A DNA stretch of 11,413 nucleotides from Microcaldota archaeon (lineage in GTDB: Archaea > Micrarchaeota > Micrarchaeia > Micrarchaeales > CABMGC01). The notes beneath the pieces are model-generated. The model ran no database searches and was not told where the DNA came from. It saw only the letters and a list, made by a program, of their open reading frames with translations. Of the stretch, positions 10,046 to 11,413 are shown one piece after another. The stretch lies in the NCBI GenBank assembly GCA_027340645.1, contig DAHWQN010000011.1, positions 1-11,413 of the forward strand, read 5' to 3'. Position 1 is the stretch's first letter, and each line of letters opens with the position of its first letter. The translations under genes were made by a program, and so were the position numbers.

Positions 10046-11413
10046 ATTAGCGGAATAGGAAAAACAAAAGAAGAAATAATCAAGATGCTTTCTAAAAAAC
10101 AGCACACGCTTACGGAGATAAGCCACGAGCTTGGACTTTCTCCGTCTACCGTAAAGCAACACATAGACGAACTCCAGGCTATGGGTGCAATACAGCCAGT
10201 CTATAACGAATTTATAAAGCGCTGGAAATATTATACGGCAACACCTAATTTTGAGATAAATGGCACATACGTGAATCGGCTTACACGGTTCACTAAGATT
10301 AATCCTTATTATGTTGGAAGTATAGTAGTAATCATGCTGGGCATCGCAGTTTTTGCATATGCTCTGCTTAGCTCTTCAGGAAGCATTAACACCTCCGGCA
10401 CAACAAGCGCAGTACTAAGCGCATCGCCAACAATCCCGAATTATACGCTCAGCGTAATGCTTACGGATCCGCCGACAGTTCCTGATGGTACGAATGCACT
10501 CGAATTGAACTACTCATCAATGGCGATTAATGTTGTAAATAGCTCTGGCGTTTCCAACTGGATTAACGTGTCAGGCAAGGGAAGCGTAAACCTGATGTCT
10601 CTTGTAAATGTCAGCCAGCTGATTGGTAACCTAACGCTTAGCGCAAATGACATGATAGTCGGGATTAGGCTTAATGCTACCTCCTCATACATAACTATCG
10701 ACAACTCCACATATAATGTCCTTCTTGCAGAGAACAGTATAGCCGCAAACATAAGATCACAGCAACTCGATTCTAACTCAGTCATCCTTGCTGACTTCTC
10801 GCCTGTTGTCGTAAGTGTTTTCTCATCCAATGCAACAAAATTCCTTCTGGTTCCTTCGGTAAAAGCAATACTTTACGGCTCTAGCACAATATACCCGGCA
10901 AGCCACAGGCAAGGCGCGAAAGGCATTTCCTATACCGAAAATCTCACCCAAGAGCAGAGGCAGCTTCTCTCAAATGCCAGCTCGGGAGTCTCAATTATCA
11001 ATGCCAATATAATTACATCAGGAAGCAACGAAATTATTGCTGTAACTGTAAAAAACACACTCAACAGAACAGTGACACTGCGTCAGCTGCAGTTGTCAGG
11101 CAGCATAAACTCGCACGTAATGATAGGCAATGATTCGCAAATCAATGTCGGGATAGTGAAAGACAAGCGTTTCCCTTCTGGCGAGCTGATAATATCTCAG
11201 GATTCAATAGGTAACAGAGGGCATCTCAATGCAAACCTTCCGCCATTTATTGGGTTAAATGTCTCGGACGCCATAAATTCTAGCATAAATTCAGATGTTT
11301 CAGGCAATCCTGAAAACAATAAGTACAGGTATTATACTCATGGAAGCATATCAACAAATTCAAGCATAGCAGCAAGCAGCTTTGGAAACGATGGTATCGG
11401 GCAAGGCATTTCA
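10046..11413 (+). CDS. Membrane-bound HTH protein with exported DUF4382-like domain (3' end outside window)
   Basis: The frame stays open for 456 codons to the window edge. Residues 8-52 are a winged/ArsR-type HTH: K-E-E-I-I-K-M-L, then L-T-E-I-S-H-E-L-G-L-S-P-S-T-V-K-Q-H-I-D-E-L, then M-G-A-I. Residues 89-110 form one transmembrane helix. The exported part from about 133 (L-S-V-M-L-T-D-P-P) to about 275 follows DUF4382: N-A-L-E-L-N-Y-S-S-M, a W-I-N-V strand, V-N-L-M-S-L-V-N-V-S-Q-L, and L-L-V-P-S-V-K-A-I-L. Beyond it lies an Asn/Ser-rich region with many sequons. This suggests a one-component transmembrane regulator that reads a surface signal. No ATG/GTG/TTG fits upstream of the HTH: the frame opens after TAG 10013-10015, and the first in-frame ATG (10085) would cut into the first helix. 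ATT 10046 with GGTGA four bases upstream is the best start. Confidence 0.75.
   Translation, partial: MSGIGKTKEEIIKMLSKKQHTLTEISHELGLSPSTVKQHIDELQAMGAIQPVYNEFIKRWKYYTATPNFEINGTYVNRLTRFTKINPYYVGSIVVIMLGIAVFAYALLSSSGSINTSGTTSAVLSASPTIPNYTLSVMLTDPPTVPDGTNALELNYSSMAINVVNSSGVSNWINVSGKGSVNLMSLVNVSQLIGNLTLSANDMIVGIRLNATSSYITIDNSTYNVLLAENSIAANIRSQQLDSNSVILADFSPVVVSVFSSNATKFLLVPSVKAILYGSSTIYPASHRQGAKGISYTENLTQEQRQLLSNASSGVSIINANIITSGSNEIIAVTVKNTLNRTVTLRQLQLSGSINSHVMIGNDSQINVGIVKDKRFPSGELIISQDSIGNRGHLNANLPPFIGLNVSDAINSSINSDVSGNPENNKYRYYTHGSISTNSSIAASSFGNDGIGQGIS

Noticed and set aside
1..11413. CRISPR array, insertion sequence or prophage
   Set aside because: No regularly spaced repeats, transposase or integrase motifs, or phage genes are visible; all regions read as ordinary archaeal chromosome.

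Overview
The window looks archaeal, and most probably comes from a small-genome DPANN lineage of the Micrarchaeota/ARMAN type. The evidence is an eS26 ribosomal protein, an archaeal PAC2 proteasome-assembly factor, a DUF5679 mini-protein, TATA-box promoters with very short leaders, T-rich terminators, a type II tRNA-Leu with an enlarged D-arm and a likely C/D-box methylation guide RNA. The phylum assignment is inference; the domain assignment is firm. Genes are tightly packed in short operons on both strands.

Layout. Bases 3-107 (+) are the tail of an unidentified membrane protein, whose stop overlaps that of a minus-strand gene (104-715) encoding an RpiB-fold protein that has lost its catalytic residues. 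Divergent from it run eS26 (790) and a zinc-finger/multi-pass membrane protein (1078). A small basic two-repeat protein (2079-2357, -) is divergent from a PAC2-family gene (2539) whose product ends in an HbYX-type tail. Then come a P-loop kinase (3353-3880, -), tRNA-Leu(UAA) (3974-4078), a HAD-family 5'-nucleotidase-like gene (4203), a Ser/Asn-rich exported protein (4815-6242), a cytosolic beta-rich protein (6250-6663), DUF5679 (6728-6871), a winged-helix regulator (minus strand, to 6970), a PRC-barrel protein (7392), RNase HII (7656), a phosphomannomutase/phosphoglucomutase gene interrupted by one in-frame TAG (8354-9757), a candidate C/D sRNA (9806-9876) and, running off the end, a HTH-TM-DUF4382 protein (10046->11413).

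Unifying observations. (1) Eight starts share a purine-rich GG-initial 5-mer (usually GGTGN), a 4-nt spacer and then the start codon. This rule places RNase HII on an ATA codon and the HTH-DUF4382 gene on an ATT codon, where no ATG/GTG/TTG fits. (2) Two proteins about 4 kb apart share a similar exported domain start; one is simply membrane-anchored, the other is fused to a DNA-binding domain. (3) The sRNA guide is complementary to the universally conserved GGATTAGATAC segment of 16S rRNA. (4) The phosphohexomutase has all family motifs in one frame, so its single TAG is a recent nonsense mutation, a read error or a readthrough site.
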